Notes: a model not told the origin generated them from the sequence alone. A stretch of 6,160 nucleotides of DNA from JAWOJF01 sp046481785 (GCA_046481785.1 JAWOJF010000402.1:1-6160); one strand, 5' to 3'. Counted from the stretch's first letter, positions 1-5,626 are shown. Numbers and translations are program-made.

Positions 1-10
1 GGCAAATTGT

Positions 11-66
11 GGCTAAAGCCTCCATGCTAATTGTTTTCTCCCACGACTTAAAAGTCGTGGCAATTG
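11..66 (+). repeat. Two-hairpin extragenic palindromic module, copy A
   Basis: The unit has a short palindrome GGCTAAAGCC (11-20), a 20-base spacer, then a longer hairpin with arms CCACGACT (41-48) and AGTCGTGG (53-60) around a TAAA loop, followed by CAATTGAT. Copy B at 174-230 has the same layout: the same first palindrome, a 19-base spacer, and a second hairpin with the same TAAA loop but different arm sequence. REP-like elements of this kind are often spread by RAYT/IS200-type transposases or maintained as RNA or protein-binding sites. Which applies here is unknown, and orientation is arbitrary. Confidence 0.6.
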
Positions 67-143
67 ATATCTTCTCCTTGTGAAGTTAAGGCTGAGTTAT
101 GCAACAGACCCTTCAGCCTGGGGGATATGAGCTAATATTATAT

Positions 144-185
144 GGGCTTTAGCCCTGAATTAACTTCAGTTCAGGGCTAAAGCCC
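144..185. repeat. Perfect 16-bp inverted repeat
   Basis: Left arm GGGCTTTAGCCCTGAA (144-159) and right arm TTCAGGGCTAAAGCCC (170-185) are exact reverse complements around a 10-base loop. Each arm also contains its own small palindrome (GGGCT, two bases, AGCCC), so either one long cruciform or two small ones could form. The right arm doubles as the first palindrome of module copy B. There is no T-run on either side, which argues against a simple intrinsic terminator. Confidence 0.8.
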
Positions 186-230
186 GTTATGGTTCTTTAT
201 GCTCCCCCATGTTAAAACATGGGGTTAATC
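174..230 (+). repeat. Two-hairpin extragenic palindromic module, copy B
   Basis: GGGCTAAAGCCC (174-185), a 19-base spacer, then a hairpin with arms CCCCATGT (205-212) and ACATGGGG (217-224) around TAAA, followed by TTAAT. Layout, spacing, loop and outer C/G pairs match copy A (11-66), while the inner arm differs on both sides in a paired way. This is what selection or copying of a structure, rather than of a sequence, would leave. Confidence 0.6.
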
Positions 231-392
231 AATAAGGTTAATATTTATTCCAGTCTTTAATTTTTACACAATCTCTTCGGAGGATATTAAAATCTTTAAT
301 AATCATGCTAATTAAAAAACGAAAATATATTCACTCAAATTGACTTTTGGGACAGTCTCTTACAAGTAAATAACACATTTATGTTAAATTGA

Positions 393-1055
393 TTAATGCG
401 CTGCTTTAACATCCTGTTTTAAGCCGGCTAAAATTTGTCCGCTTACTTCTTCAATAGTACCGCATCCATTAACATAAATTACCTTCCCGGTTTTTTCATA
501 ATGATCCATTACCGGTTTAGTAGATGAAGCAAATACTTTCAGCCTGTGCCTGATAACTTCTTCAGTATCATCATTACGCAAATAAAAACTATTTTTTGCG
601 CCGCACTTTGGGCATTCTGACAAATCCTTTATATCAGAATACTGAAAAATGCCCTGGCATGATTTACATGCCCTTCTGTTTGTCATTCTGCCTACAATCT
701 CATTCTCATCACCAACCAGATCAATAACCATTACATTATTTATATCAAGCTGATCTAATAAATGATCTAATGCTACTGCCTGTGTTAATGTCCGCGGAAA
801 ACCATCAAGAATAAACCCGTTTCTGCAGCAATCCTGCTTAAAAGTATCGCGTATAATGCCAATCATTATATCATCAGATACCAGTTCTCCACTATTCATA
901 ATCTTTTGAGCCTTAACTCCCAGAGGCGTTTGATCTTTAACCGCCTGTCTTAAGATATCCCCTGTTGAAATATGAGGTATGTGCAACGTTGAGGATAGGA
1001 TCTTAGCTTGTGTTCCTTTACCAACACCAGGTGAACCAAATAAAATAAGATGCAT
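393..1055 (-). CDS. adk: Adenylate kinase, zinc-lid (Cys4) type
   Basis: Cytosolic enzyme that converts AMP plus ATP to two ADP and so balances the adenylate pool. Residues are numbered from the ATG. The Walker A loop GSPGVGKGT is at 7-15, the AMP-binding STGD at 30-33, DGFPRT at 84-89, and conserved arginines in GRMTNRR (122-128) and RHRL (169-172). The LID carries CxxC at 130/133 and CxxC at 148/151, the zinc-binding form. At 220 residues it is a normal full-length long-type kinase. Start choice: a TTG lies in frame just upstream (1056-1058), but AAAGG sits 7 bases before the ATG at 1053-1055 and too close to the TTG, so ATG is preferred. It lies 199 bases downstream of tadA, so it may have its own promoter. 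An inverted repeat AATTCTT/AAGAATT (1095-1112) lies in that gap. Confidence 0.97.
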   Translation of the reverse strand: MHLILFGSPGVGKGTQAKILSSTLHIPHISTGDILRQAVKDQTPLGVKAQKIMNSGELVSDDIMIGIIRDTFKQDCCRNGFILDGFPRTLTQAVALDHLLDQLDINNVMVIDLVGDENEIVGRMTNRRACKSCQGIFQYSDIKDLSECPKCGAKNSFYLRNDDTEEVIRHRLKVFASSTKPVMDHYEKTGKVIYVNGCGTIEEVSGQILAGLKQDVKAAH

Positions 1056-1254
1056 CAATTACCTTTAATGTTGTACTAAAATTATTACTATTAAAATTCT
1101 TAATCAAGAATTAACAAAGGTTCTTGTCACATTAGTATCGACAGAATATGCAATTTTGTTAAATTTAGCAGGAATTGACTAATTTTTGCCCCTGTTTTTT
1201 GAAAAAAATAAATATTCAGCAATAGTACAGAACTGAAACCAGGTAGATTTAAAA

Positions 1255-1734
1255 CTACTCTGTGCTGCGGTTTATTGAACGGATCTTACCAAAAAATGTC
1301 TTTAGAAGTTGTTCACTTTCATATGACATAAGTCCGGAATAAAGCTTTATTTTGTGATTTGTTTTTCCTTCTTCTGCAAGGTTATATAGTGAACCGCATG
1401 CACCATATTTAGGATCATAAGTTGAAAAAAACAGGCTGCTGATCCTTGCTGAAAGTAAAGCTCCTGTACACATTATACAAGGTTCTAGTGTAACATATAT
1501 GTCACACTGGTTCAGTCTCCAATTGCCAAGGTTATTGGCGGCGGCAGTTATTGCAATCATTTCCGCATGGGCGGTTGGGTCTTTAAGCCGTTCAACCTGG
1601 TTATAACCTCGTCCAATTATTTTGTTTTTATAAACCACTACTGCGCCAACAGGTACTTCATCCTGTTCAAGAGCAGCTTCTGCTTCCCGCAGGGCGGCAT
1701 ACATAAACCTGTAATTATCTTCAGAAAAGGTCAT
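1255..1734 (-). CDS. tadA: tRNA-specific adenosine deaminase (A34 to inosine)
   Basis: Zinc deaminase of the cytidine/deoxycytidylate deaminase fold. In bacteria TadA converts the wobble adenosine of tRNA-Arg(ACG) to inosine, allowing one tRNA to read several arginine codons. The zinc and catalytic motifs are clear: PTAHAEM with His56 and the proton-shuttling Glu58, and PCxxC with Cys86 and Cys89. PVGAVVV at 28-34 is also typical, as is the C-terminal FFGKIR. The length of 159 residues is normal. The ATG at 1732-1734 gives the canonical N-terminus; its upstream sequence (GGTAAAATGAACT) is only a weak ribosome site. Related guanine or cytidine deaminases share the fold, but the HAE/PCIMC context and length favour TadA. 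Spacing to its neighbours (131 bases upstream, about 200 downstream) does not show a tight operon. Confidence 0.95.
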   Translation of the reverse strand: MTFSEDNYRFMYAALREAEAALEQDEVPVGAVVVYKNKIIGRGYNQVERLKDPTAHAEMIAITAAANNLGNWRLNQCDIYVTLEPCIMCTGALLSARISSLFFSTYDPKYGACGSLYNLAEEGKTNHKIKLYSGLMSYESEQLLKTFFGKIRSINRSTE

Positions 1735-1782
1735 AGTTCATTTTACCATTATTTAAATAACAATGAGGTTAAATCTCAAAAA

Positions 1783-1803
1783 ACAAATGACAAATCACAA
1801 ATA
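1783..1803. repeat. Three tandem 7-bp repeats (ACAAATN)
   Basis: ACAAATG, ACAAATC and ACAAATA follow each other without gaps in the 131-base gap between the small membrane protein gene and tadA. A short imperfect palindrome, TGAG...CTCA, lies just before it at 1764-1778. It could be a simple microsatellite or a small set of protein-binding half sites; nothing in the sequence decides. Confidence 0.5.
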
Positions 1804-1865
1804 AAAATTTTATCAAATTCTTATTTGCATACATAGTTTGTTTTGAGGATATGATTTACGGCTGG

Positions 1866-2093
1866 TTAATTATTTTCCAGAGTAGAATCCCGCCATGCTT
1901 CAGATGATGTATCAGGCATTAAACTATCGGTTGGTATAGCCCCCTGCTGTTCTTGTTCATACCGGCTTGTATCCTGGCGGTCAGTTGGTATGGTATTCAT
2001 CATAAATACTGTAAAAATAATAAGGGGAATTGTAATTATTAGTATAAAAACAAATATCCCATTTACTCTCTTCCTGGGTTCACGGGTTTGCAT
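1866..2093 (-). CDS. Small single-pass membrane protein of unknown function
   Basis: A 75-residue protein that I do not recognise. A basic N-terminus (residues 1-10: four Arg and one Lys) precedes one strongly hydrophobic helix at about 12-32. The remaining 43 residues are polar and acidic, rich in Asp, Ser, Thr and Gln. By the positive-inside rule the N-terminus should be cytoplasmic and the tail periplasmic. The tail contains a degenerate repeat: IPTDRQDTSRYE (35-46) and IPTDSLMPDTSSE (53-65). The ATG at 2091-2093 is supported by GGAG six bases upstream, one of the better ribosome sites in the window. It sits 93 bases downstream of the response regulator gene on the same strand, so it could be the last gene of that operon or a separate unit. 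A role as a small partner of the membrane kinase is possible but has no direct support. There is no lipobox or other export motif. Confidence 0.65.
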   Translation of the reverse strand: MQTREPRKRVNGIFVFILIITIPLIIFTVFMMNTIPTDRQDTSRYEQEQQGAIPTDSLMPDTSSEAWRDSTLENN

Positions 2094-2186
2094 TTCTTGC
2101 TCCGGTTTTTATACACAAGATAAATATTCTTAACAAATTATAACGTTAATAAACACACAGGTGGGGAAGGCAGGGCAGAGGGCAAA

Positions 2187-2843
2187 CTAATCCTGCAGAT
2201 ACTCTTTATTTTGAAAGGCAAATTTAAACAGGTTTCTGGAGCCTTTTAACTGCAGTTTGCCGGCTATATTTACTTTGTGGTTTTCAACAGTTTTTTTAGA
2301 AATAAACATTACTTCAGCTATCTCTTCATTCAGTTTCAAATCTCCAATTAGTGCAAGTATTTTCTTTTCTGTACTGGTAAGGTTATTAATCAGGTTAACA
2401 ATTTCATTATTGCCATGTTTATTTCTAACTTTTTCAACAAGAAGGTCTGTAAGACTTCCGCTTATAAAATGCTGCCCCGAAGCTGCCGCATCAACTGCAT
2501 TAACAATATCAATAACTGCATCATCTTTTAATACGTATCCCATTACACCTAAATCCAGAGCCTTATAGAATATTTTTTTATCTCCATACATAGTTAGCAG
2601 GATTATTTGCGTACTGCTTCCGGTTTCATCCAAACCGGATGCAATCTCCAGTCCATTTAATCCCGGCATTTGAAAATCAAGTATAGCAACATCAGGATTT
2701 AACTTACGGATAAGATCTAATGCTTCAGCGCCGTCACCGGTTTCTTCTATAATAGAAAACCGGGGGACTCTTTCAAGTTCAACTCTTACGCCGGTACGAA
2801 ACAGAGGATGATCATCAGCTATAATTATTTTTACTATTTCCAT
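2187..2843 (-). CDS. NarL/FixJ (LuxR-type) response regulator
   Basis: Cytosolic two-component transcription regulator of 218 residues. The N-terminal receiver (about 4-122) has the acidic pair Asp10/Asp11, the phosphoacceptor Asp56 in LDFQMPG, Thr84 and Lys106, all in the expected places. A linker leads to a GerE/LuxR helix-turn-helix (about 154-210) starting LTSTEKKIL, with recognition-helix sequence ISKKTVENHKVNI. Phosphorylation by the adjacent kinase should promote dimerisation and DNA binding. The ATG is immediately preceded by the kinase stop codon (TAA then ATG, no gap). Its own ribosome site is weak (GAG 7 bases upstream), which points to translational coupling. The HisKA_3 class of the kinase is the usual partner of NarL-type regulators, strengthening the pairing. 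Target genes cannot be read from this window. Confidence 0.95.
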   Translation of the reverse strand: MEIVKIIIADDHPLFRTGVRVELERVPRFSIIEETGDGAEALDLIRKLNPDVAILDFQMPGLNGLEIASGLDETGSSTQIILLTMYGDKKIFYKALDLGVMGYVLKDDAVIDIVNAVDAAASGQHFISGSLTDLLVEKVRNKHGNNEIVNLINNLTSTEKKILALIGDLKLNEEIAEVMFISKKTVENHKVNIAGKLQLKGSRNLFKFAFQNKEYLQD

Positions 2844-4724
2844 TTAGTCACTCAGCTCATTTTTACATACAAGGTTTACAATAACCCCCGAATTTTCAGG
2901 GAAATGTATACTCAGCTTGCCTCCCATAATACGGGCACGTTCCTGCATACCGGTTAAACCCATCCCGCTAAAGTTTGAATATACGGGAGATTTAGTGCCC
3001 GAGCTGTTATCTTTTATTTCCATATTTATTTCGCTGCCATTTATTTTAATGATGACAAATGCATCGGTAGCATTGGAGTGTTTTACAATATTATTAATAC
3101 TTTCCTGAACAATTCTAAAAAAATTAATTTCTTTTTCATGCATAATAAGTCCGTCAATATTATCTATGTTAAGATGAAATTTAATATTTGAGGATTGCTG
3201 AACTTTTTCAACCAGTGTTTCAATAGCAGTTTTTAAACCAAGCTGATCTAAGTGCTGAGGCCTGAGATTCTGGGAGATATTCCTGATCTCGTGTATGGTC
3301 TCACCTGTAAGATTGGATATCTCTATAAGCGGCTGCGCAAAGCTTTCATTTTTAGTATCCCGGATTTTTGAGAGCAGCATGTTTTTTATAAGCAATAATT
3401 TCTGCCCAACACTGTCGTGCAGTTCAAGCGCTATCCTGTTTCGTTCACTCTCCTGTGACTCAAGTAATTTTCCTGCAAAGTTTTGACGCAATTCGTTTTC
3501 ATGCCTTACTGCTTCAAGTTCTTTTTGCTTTGCTTCTTCAGTCTTTTTTAGAGTACTTAAATAAGAATAAACTGCAATCCATATAAGTGAAATAACAAAC
3601 CAGAAGGCTCCAAAATGCAGAATTTTTACATTATCCTCATCACCATAAAGGAAATAAAGGTAAATTTCAATAATTGCAACAAGGAAAAAACCTGTCATCC
3701 CTGTAATCAGAATTTTATTTTCAAATCCGCCGGACTTAGCACTTAAAAACATAACCGCCGAGCTTAGTATCATATTAATTGCCAGAAGTATTAAAAAAAT
3801 ATTCAGCAGATCCGGATATATAACATCGGTAAAATTAATTAATAGGACGCTTATTATTAAAAATGCAAAATGAATCTGCCATACATATCTTATAACCGGC
3901 TTAAACTTTTTTATAATGATCTGTTCAATAGCATAAAATCCACCGACTGTAGTACTTATTAGACAAATGTAATCCAGATGATAAAAAAAATCGGGAGCAA
4001 AAAAAATAAGCTTAAGGAATTTAGAATTGCTGAAAATAAAAAGTCCCATGGCACTCAGAAAAACTGCTATGCCTAAAAATAATTTTGTTCTTTGAATACT
4101 TAAATAAGCAACAAAAAATAATATTCCTGTAACAGTAAAAAGAGCGGCAAAAAATAGTTCGGTTATATTATCGATAATAATATTATTTGATATTTTTCCG
4201 GAAGAATCCAGTAAGACGTTTCCTGCAATCCCGGTTGATGTTGTACGTGATGCTATACGGAAGAACAGAACAGTTCCTTCATCATAATGTGGAAGTTCTA
4301 CCAGGTTTTGATTCAGTCCAACATATTTTCCGCTATTAAATGAAGAAGTGTCACATGATTGATAAATTAATTTATCATCGAAAAATACCTGTATGCCGTA
4401 ATCTGCTTGTCCTATATATATAGCCGGACTAGTTCCTTTCCATGAAGGAATATTTGTCCTTAACCAGATGAACTTACCTTCAGGATTATCAGGTATTCGT
4501 GACAGAGTTTTTAGTTTTGCCCAATCGCCGGCTTCTATATTATTTTCGCGAAGATTGTTTGATGAATTACCTGAGGAATGTTCTAAATGATATTCCCAGT
4601 TTGTAAGCAGGACAGGTTCGTTGTAAAACAGGGAGCCCTCACCAGTGCCGGAAGCAGTGGTTGAAATCAGTAATACCTGCGCAAATAGAAAAATGGCTCT
4701 AAAGAATCCTAATGTATTAAGCAA
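2844..4724 (-). CDS. Membrane sensor histidine kinase, 7TMR-DISM-like with HisKA_3
   Basis: A 626-residue sensor kinase. Residues 1-25 look like a signal peptide. Residues about 40-175 form a periplasmic beta-rich domain, with aromatic/Gly patterning such as FIWLR and LFFRI, resembling the extracellular domain of the 7TMR-DISM family. Seven hydrophobic helices follow (about 187-208, 214-234, 248-268, 281-297, 303-328, 337-359, 369-389), then a charged coiled-coil linker (391-430). The HisKA_3 dimerisation box is ERNRIALELHDSVGQ with phosphoacceptor His436. The HATPase domain has the N-box ESINNIVKHS (541-550), DNSSG (572-576) and GMGLTGMQER (587-596). The start is TTG at 4722-4724: no ATG or GTG precedes it in frame after the TAA at 4752-4754, the next Met is near residue 226, and AGGGG lies 8 bases upstream. 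The ligand is unknown; related sensor domains often bind carbohydrates or other small molecules. Confidence 0.93.
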   Translation of the reverse strand: MLNTLGFFRAIFLFAQVLLISTTASGTGEGSLFYNEPVLLTNWEYHLEHSSGNSSNNLRENNIEAGDWAKLKTLSRIPDNPEGKFIWLRTNIPSWKGTSPAIYIGQADYGIQVFFDDKLIYQSCDTSSFNSGKYVGLNQNLVELPHYDEGTVLFFRIASRTTSTGIAGNVLLDSSGKISNNIIIDNITELFFAALFTVTGILFFVAYLSIQRTKLFLGIAVFLSAMGLFIFSNSKFLKLIFFAPDFFYHLDYICLISTTVGGFYAIEQIIIKKFKPVIRYVWQIHFAFLIISVLLINFTDVIYPDLLNIFLILLAINMILSSAVMFLSAKSGGFENKILITGMTGFFLVAIIEIYLYFLYGDEDNVKILHFGAFWFVISLIWIAVYSYLSTLKKTEEAKQKELEAVRHENELRQNFAGKLLESQESERNRIALELHDSVGQKLLLIKNMLLSKIRDTKNESFAQPLIEISNLTGETIHEIRNISQNLRPQHLDQLGLKTAIETLVEKVQQSSNIKFHLNIDNIDGLIMHEKEINFFRIVQESINNIVKHSNATDAFVIIKINGSEINMEIKDNSSGTKSPVYSNFSGMGLTGMQERARIMGGKLSIHFPENSGVIVNLVCKNELSD

Positions 4725-4768
4725 ATATACTACCCCTGTTAAAGCACAATATTACTACAAATTATTTT

Positions 4769-4796
4769 GTTATAATACTTTGATTAATATAGTGAA
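4769..4796 (-). promoter_or_regulatory. Candidate promoter of the kinase-regulator operon
   Basis: On the minus strand TTCACT (4796-4791) and TATAAC (4774-4769) are separated by 16 bases, 4/6 and 5/6 matches to the sigma-70 -35 and -10 consensus. It lies after the terminator at 4815-4838 and would give a leader of roughly 35-40 bases before the TTG start. The position is good, but the surrounding DNA is so AT-rich that chance matches are expected, and a Bacteroidota-type sigma factor may use other motifs. Confidence 0.3.
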
Positions 4797-4814
4797 TAAA
4801 AATAAAATATCCTG

Positions 4815-4838
4815 AAAAAAGGCTGCCTTTGCAGCCTT
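4815..4838 (-). terminator. Rho-independent terminator (minus strand)
   Basis: Read on the minus strand, AAGGCTGC (4838-4831), loop AAAG, then GCAGCCTT (4826-4819), continuing into an unbroken T6 run (4820-4815). The 8-bp perfect stem, four-base loop and U-run make a textbook terminator. On the plus strand the hairpin is followed by only two Ts, so it is oriented to stop transcripts from the right, that is, from the receiver gene, and insulates the kinase operon. Confidence 0.85.
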
Positions 4839-5097
4839 AGCGGGATCGAGTTAGAGGGTAAAATCCTGAAATTGAAAATTGCCGGAAGTATAAAAAAATC
4901 TTATTAAAATATTTACTAATAAATTAGTGGAAGTAAGATAAGGGCGAAAGCAGGAGCAGGAAATTCTTTCTTTAAATGGAAGGGCCATTCGCTTTTAGTT
5001 CAAGAATCCCACAGTCATCCCGCTTCTCACCTTTACCTTTGCTGAGGCTATTTTAATAGTAAAATATTTTTAGTAAATGATATACCTTTATCTGTAG

Positions 5098-5146
5098 TTA
5101 ATGAAACCGGGTACATTTCATTAAATATGAAAATAGTTTAATGAAA
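5098..5146. repeat. Three TTAATGAAA copies, two forming a 9-bp inverted repeat
   Basis: TTAATGAAA occurs at 5098-5106 and 5138-5146, and its reverse complement TTTCATTAA at 5116-5124. The first and second make a perfect 9-bp stem around a 9-base loop that starts CCGGGTA. Repeated half-sites like these could bind a dimeric regulator, but the element is far from any start codon (it is downstream of the receiver gene and about 370 bases before the kinase), so function is open. Confidence 0.45.
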
Positions 5147-5170
5147 AATAGTTGCCTGATAGGTTAAATA

Positions 5171-5211
5171 AATGAGGAAAAACTCACTTTTTTGCGGGAG
5201 TAAACTCCCGG
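5171..5211. repeat. 41-bp direct repeat, copy 1 (with hairpin)
   Basis: Shares 35 of 41 positions, without gaps, with copy 2 at 5685-5725. Both begin AATGAGGAAAAAC and end GGAGTAAACTCCCGG, with a variable middle. In this copy CGGGAG (5195-5200) and CTCCCG (5205-5210) form a hairpin with a TAAA loop. A second hairpin, CCCGGC (5207-5212) with GCCGGG (5220-5225), overlaps it, so the two are mutually exclusive. It lies 34 bases beyond the receiver stop codon. No U-run follows, so it is not a standard terminator. Confidence 0.75.
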
Positions 5212-5245
5212 CTGCAATTGCCGGGAATCGCTGTAGAAATATTCA

Positions 5246-5620
5246 TTATGAATCACCTGTTACTTTGTCTTTAGTAGTGCCAGGATGTATTATACCAATA
5301 AGATCAAAAAGATTATCTTTGGAAATGAAAGCTTCAGCCCCCAGTTCTTCGGCTCTTTTACGGAAGATATCATCAGAATAACCTGATATAATGGCGAAGC
5401 GCGCATCCGGAAATTCTTTTACTAAATTTTCGGCAGCCTTAAGGCCATTAACTTCTTTCATCATTATGTCAAGCAGAACCCAGTCAGGTTTAAATACTTT
5501 ATAGACAGAATTAACACACAGTCCATCATGCAGTTCTATACATTGATCATTTGCATTTGTAACTAACTGCTTCAGGTATGCCCTGAAAGCATCATTATCA
5601 TCAACAATCAGAAATCTCAT
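5246..5620 (-). CDS. Stand-alone response regulator receiver domain
   Basis: A 124-residue CheY-like receiver with no output domain. Acidic residues Asp7/Asp8, phosphoacceptor Asp51 (LLDIM), Ser79 in the Thr/Ser position and Lys101 in FISKD are all present, so it should be able to accept phosphate. Unusually, the usual Met-Pro after the phosphoacceptor strand (as in DFQMPG of the NarL-type regulator) is Met-Lys (DIMMKEVNG). Such lone receivers act in phosphorelays, as phosphate sinks or by binding other proteins; its partner kinase is not identifiable. The ATG at 5618-5620 gives the standard N-terminus; no clear Shine-Dalgarno site precedes it. The gene is flanked by two 41-bp direct repeats and is cut off from the kinase operon by a terminator, so it is a separate transcription unit. 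Its leader holds nested inverted repeats (5627-5675). Confidence 0.88.
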   Translation of the reverse strand: MRFLIVDDNDAFRAYLKQLVTNANDQCIELHDGLCVNSVYKVFKPDWVLLDIMMKEVNGLKAAENLVKEFPDARFAIISGYSDDIFRKRAEELGAEAFISKDNLFDLIGIIHPGTTKDKVTGDS

Positions 5621-5626
5621 AAATAA

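Larger units (their letters stand above)
1..392. other. Gene-free palindrome-rich region downstream of adk
   Basis: I see no credible gene here on either strand. The first 230 bases are packed with short inverted repeats, listed separately: a two-hairpin module in two copies, a perfect 16-bp inverted repeat, and a 7-bp inverted repeat (AGGCTGA at 89-95, TCAGCCT at 113-119). Bases 231-392 are very AT-rich, with a small inverted repeat near 285-301 (TATTAAA, ATC, TTTAATA). Two stretches, 94-111 and 341-360, look like ends of insertion sequences but no transposase accompanies them. adk transcripts would run into this block from the right. None of the hairpins is followed by a U-run in that direction, so I do not call a terminator. 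Confidence 0.6.
4725..5245. other. Gene-free region between receiver gene and kinase operon
   Basis: About 520 bases without a credible gene. From the kinase side it holds a candidate promoter (4769-4796), a minus-strand intrinsic terminator (4815-4838), a stretch of markedly higher G+C (about 4941-5050, near 45 percent against roughly 25 percent in the next 100 bases), three copies of TTAATGAAA (5098-5146), and the first 41-bp direct repeat with overlapping hairpins (5171-5225). Only very short open frames occur and none has a good ribosome site. Confidence 0.6.

Noticed and set aside
1..230. CRISPR array in the repeat-rich left end
   Set aside because: Repeats are palindromic, vary in sequence and lack regular direct repeats with unique spacers; no cas gene is present.
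1186..1212. TTTTTTGAAAAAA as a terminator between tadA and adk
   Set aside because: The stem is A/T only with a one-base loop; it would be too weak for a Rho-independent terminator.
1567..1836. Plus-strand open frame across tadA
   Set aside because: It lies antisense to tadA, whose catalytic motifs are intact, has no ribosome site, and encodes nothing recognisable.
2257..2568. Plus-strand open frame of about 100 codons across the response regulator gene
   Set aside because: It is antisense to a clear regulator; the Ser/Leu/Phe-rich translation is typical of a shadow frame.
4976..5056. Plus-strand 26-codon frame starting MEGPFAFSS
   Set aside because: Too short, its nearest purine-rich ribosome-like motif is too far upstream, and no family is recognisable.
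5184..5246. Minus-strand 20-codon frame overlapping the receiver stop (TAATG), MNISTAIPGNCSREF...
   Set aside because: The overlap is typical of coupled genes, but it runs through the hairpins and direct repeat, so it is most likely incidental.
5172..5381. Plus-strand open frame across the 41-bp repeat and the receiver 3' end
   Set aside because: It is antisense to the receiver gene for most of its length, has no ribosome site, and the translation shows no domain.
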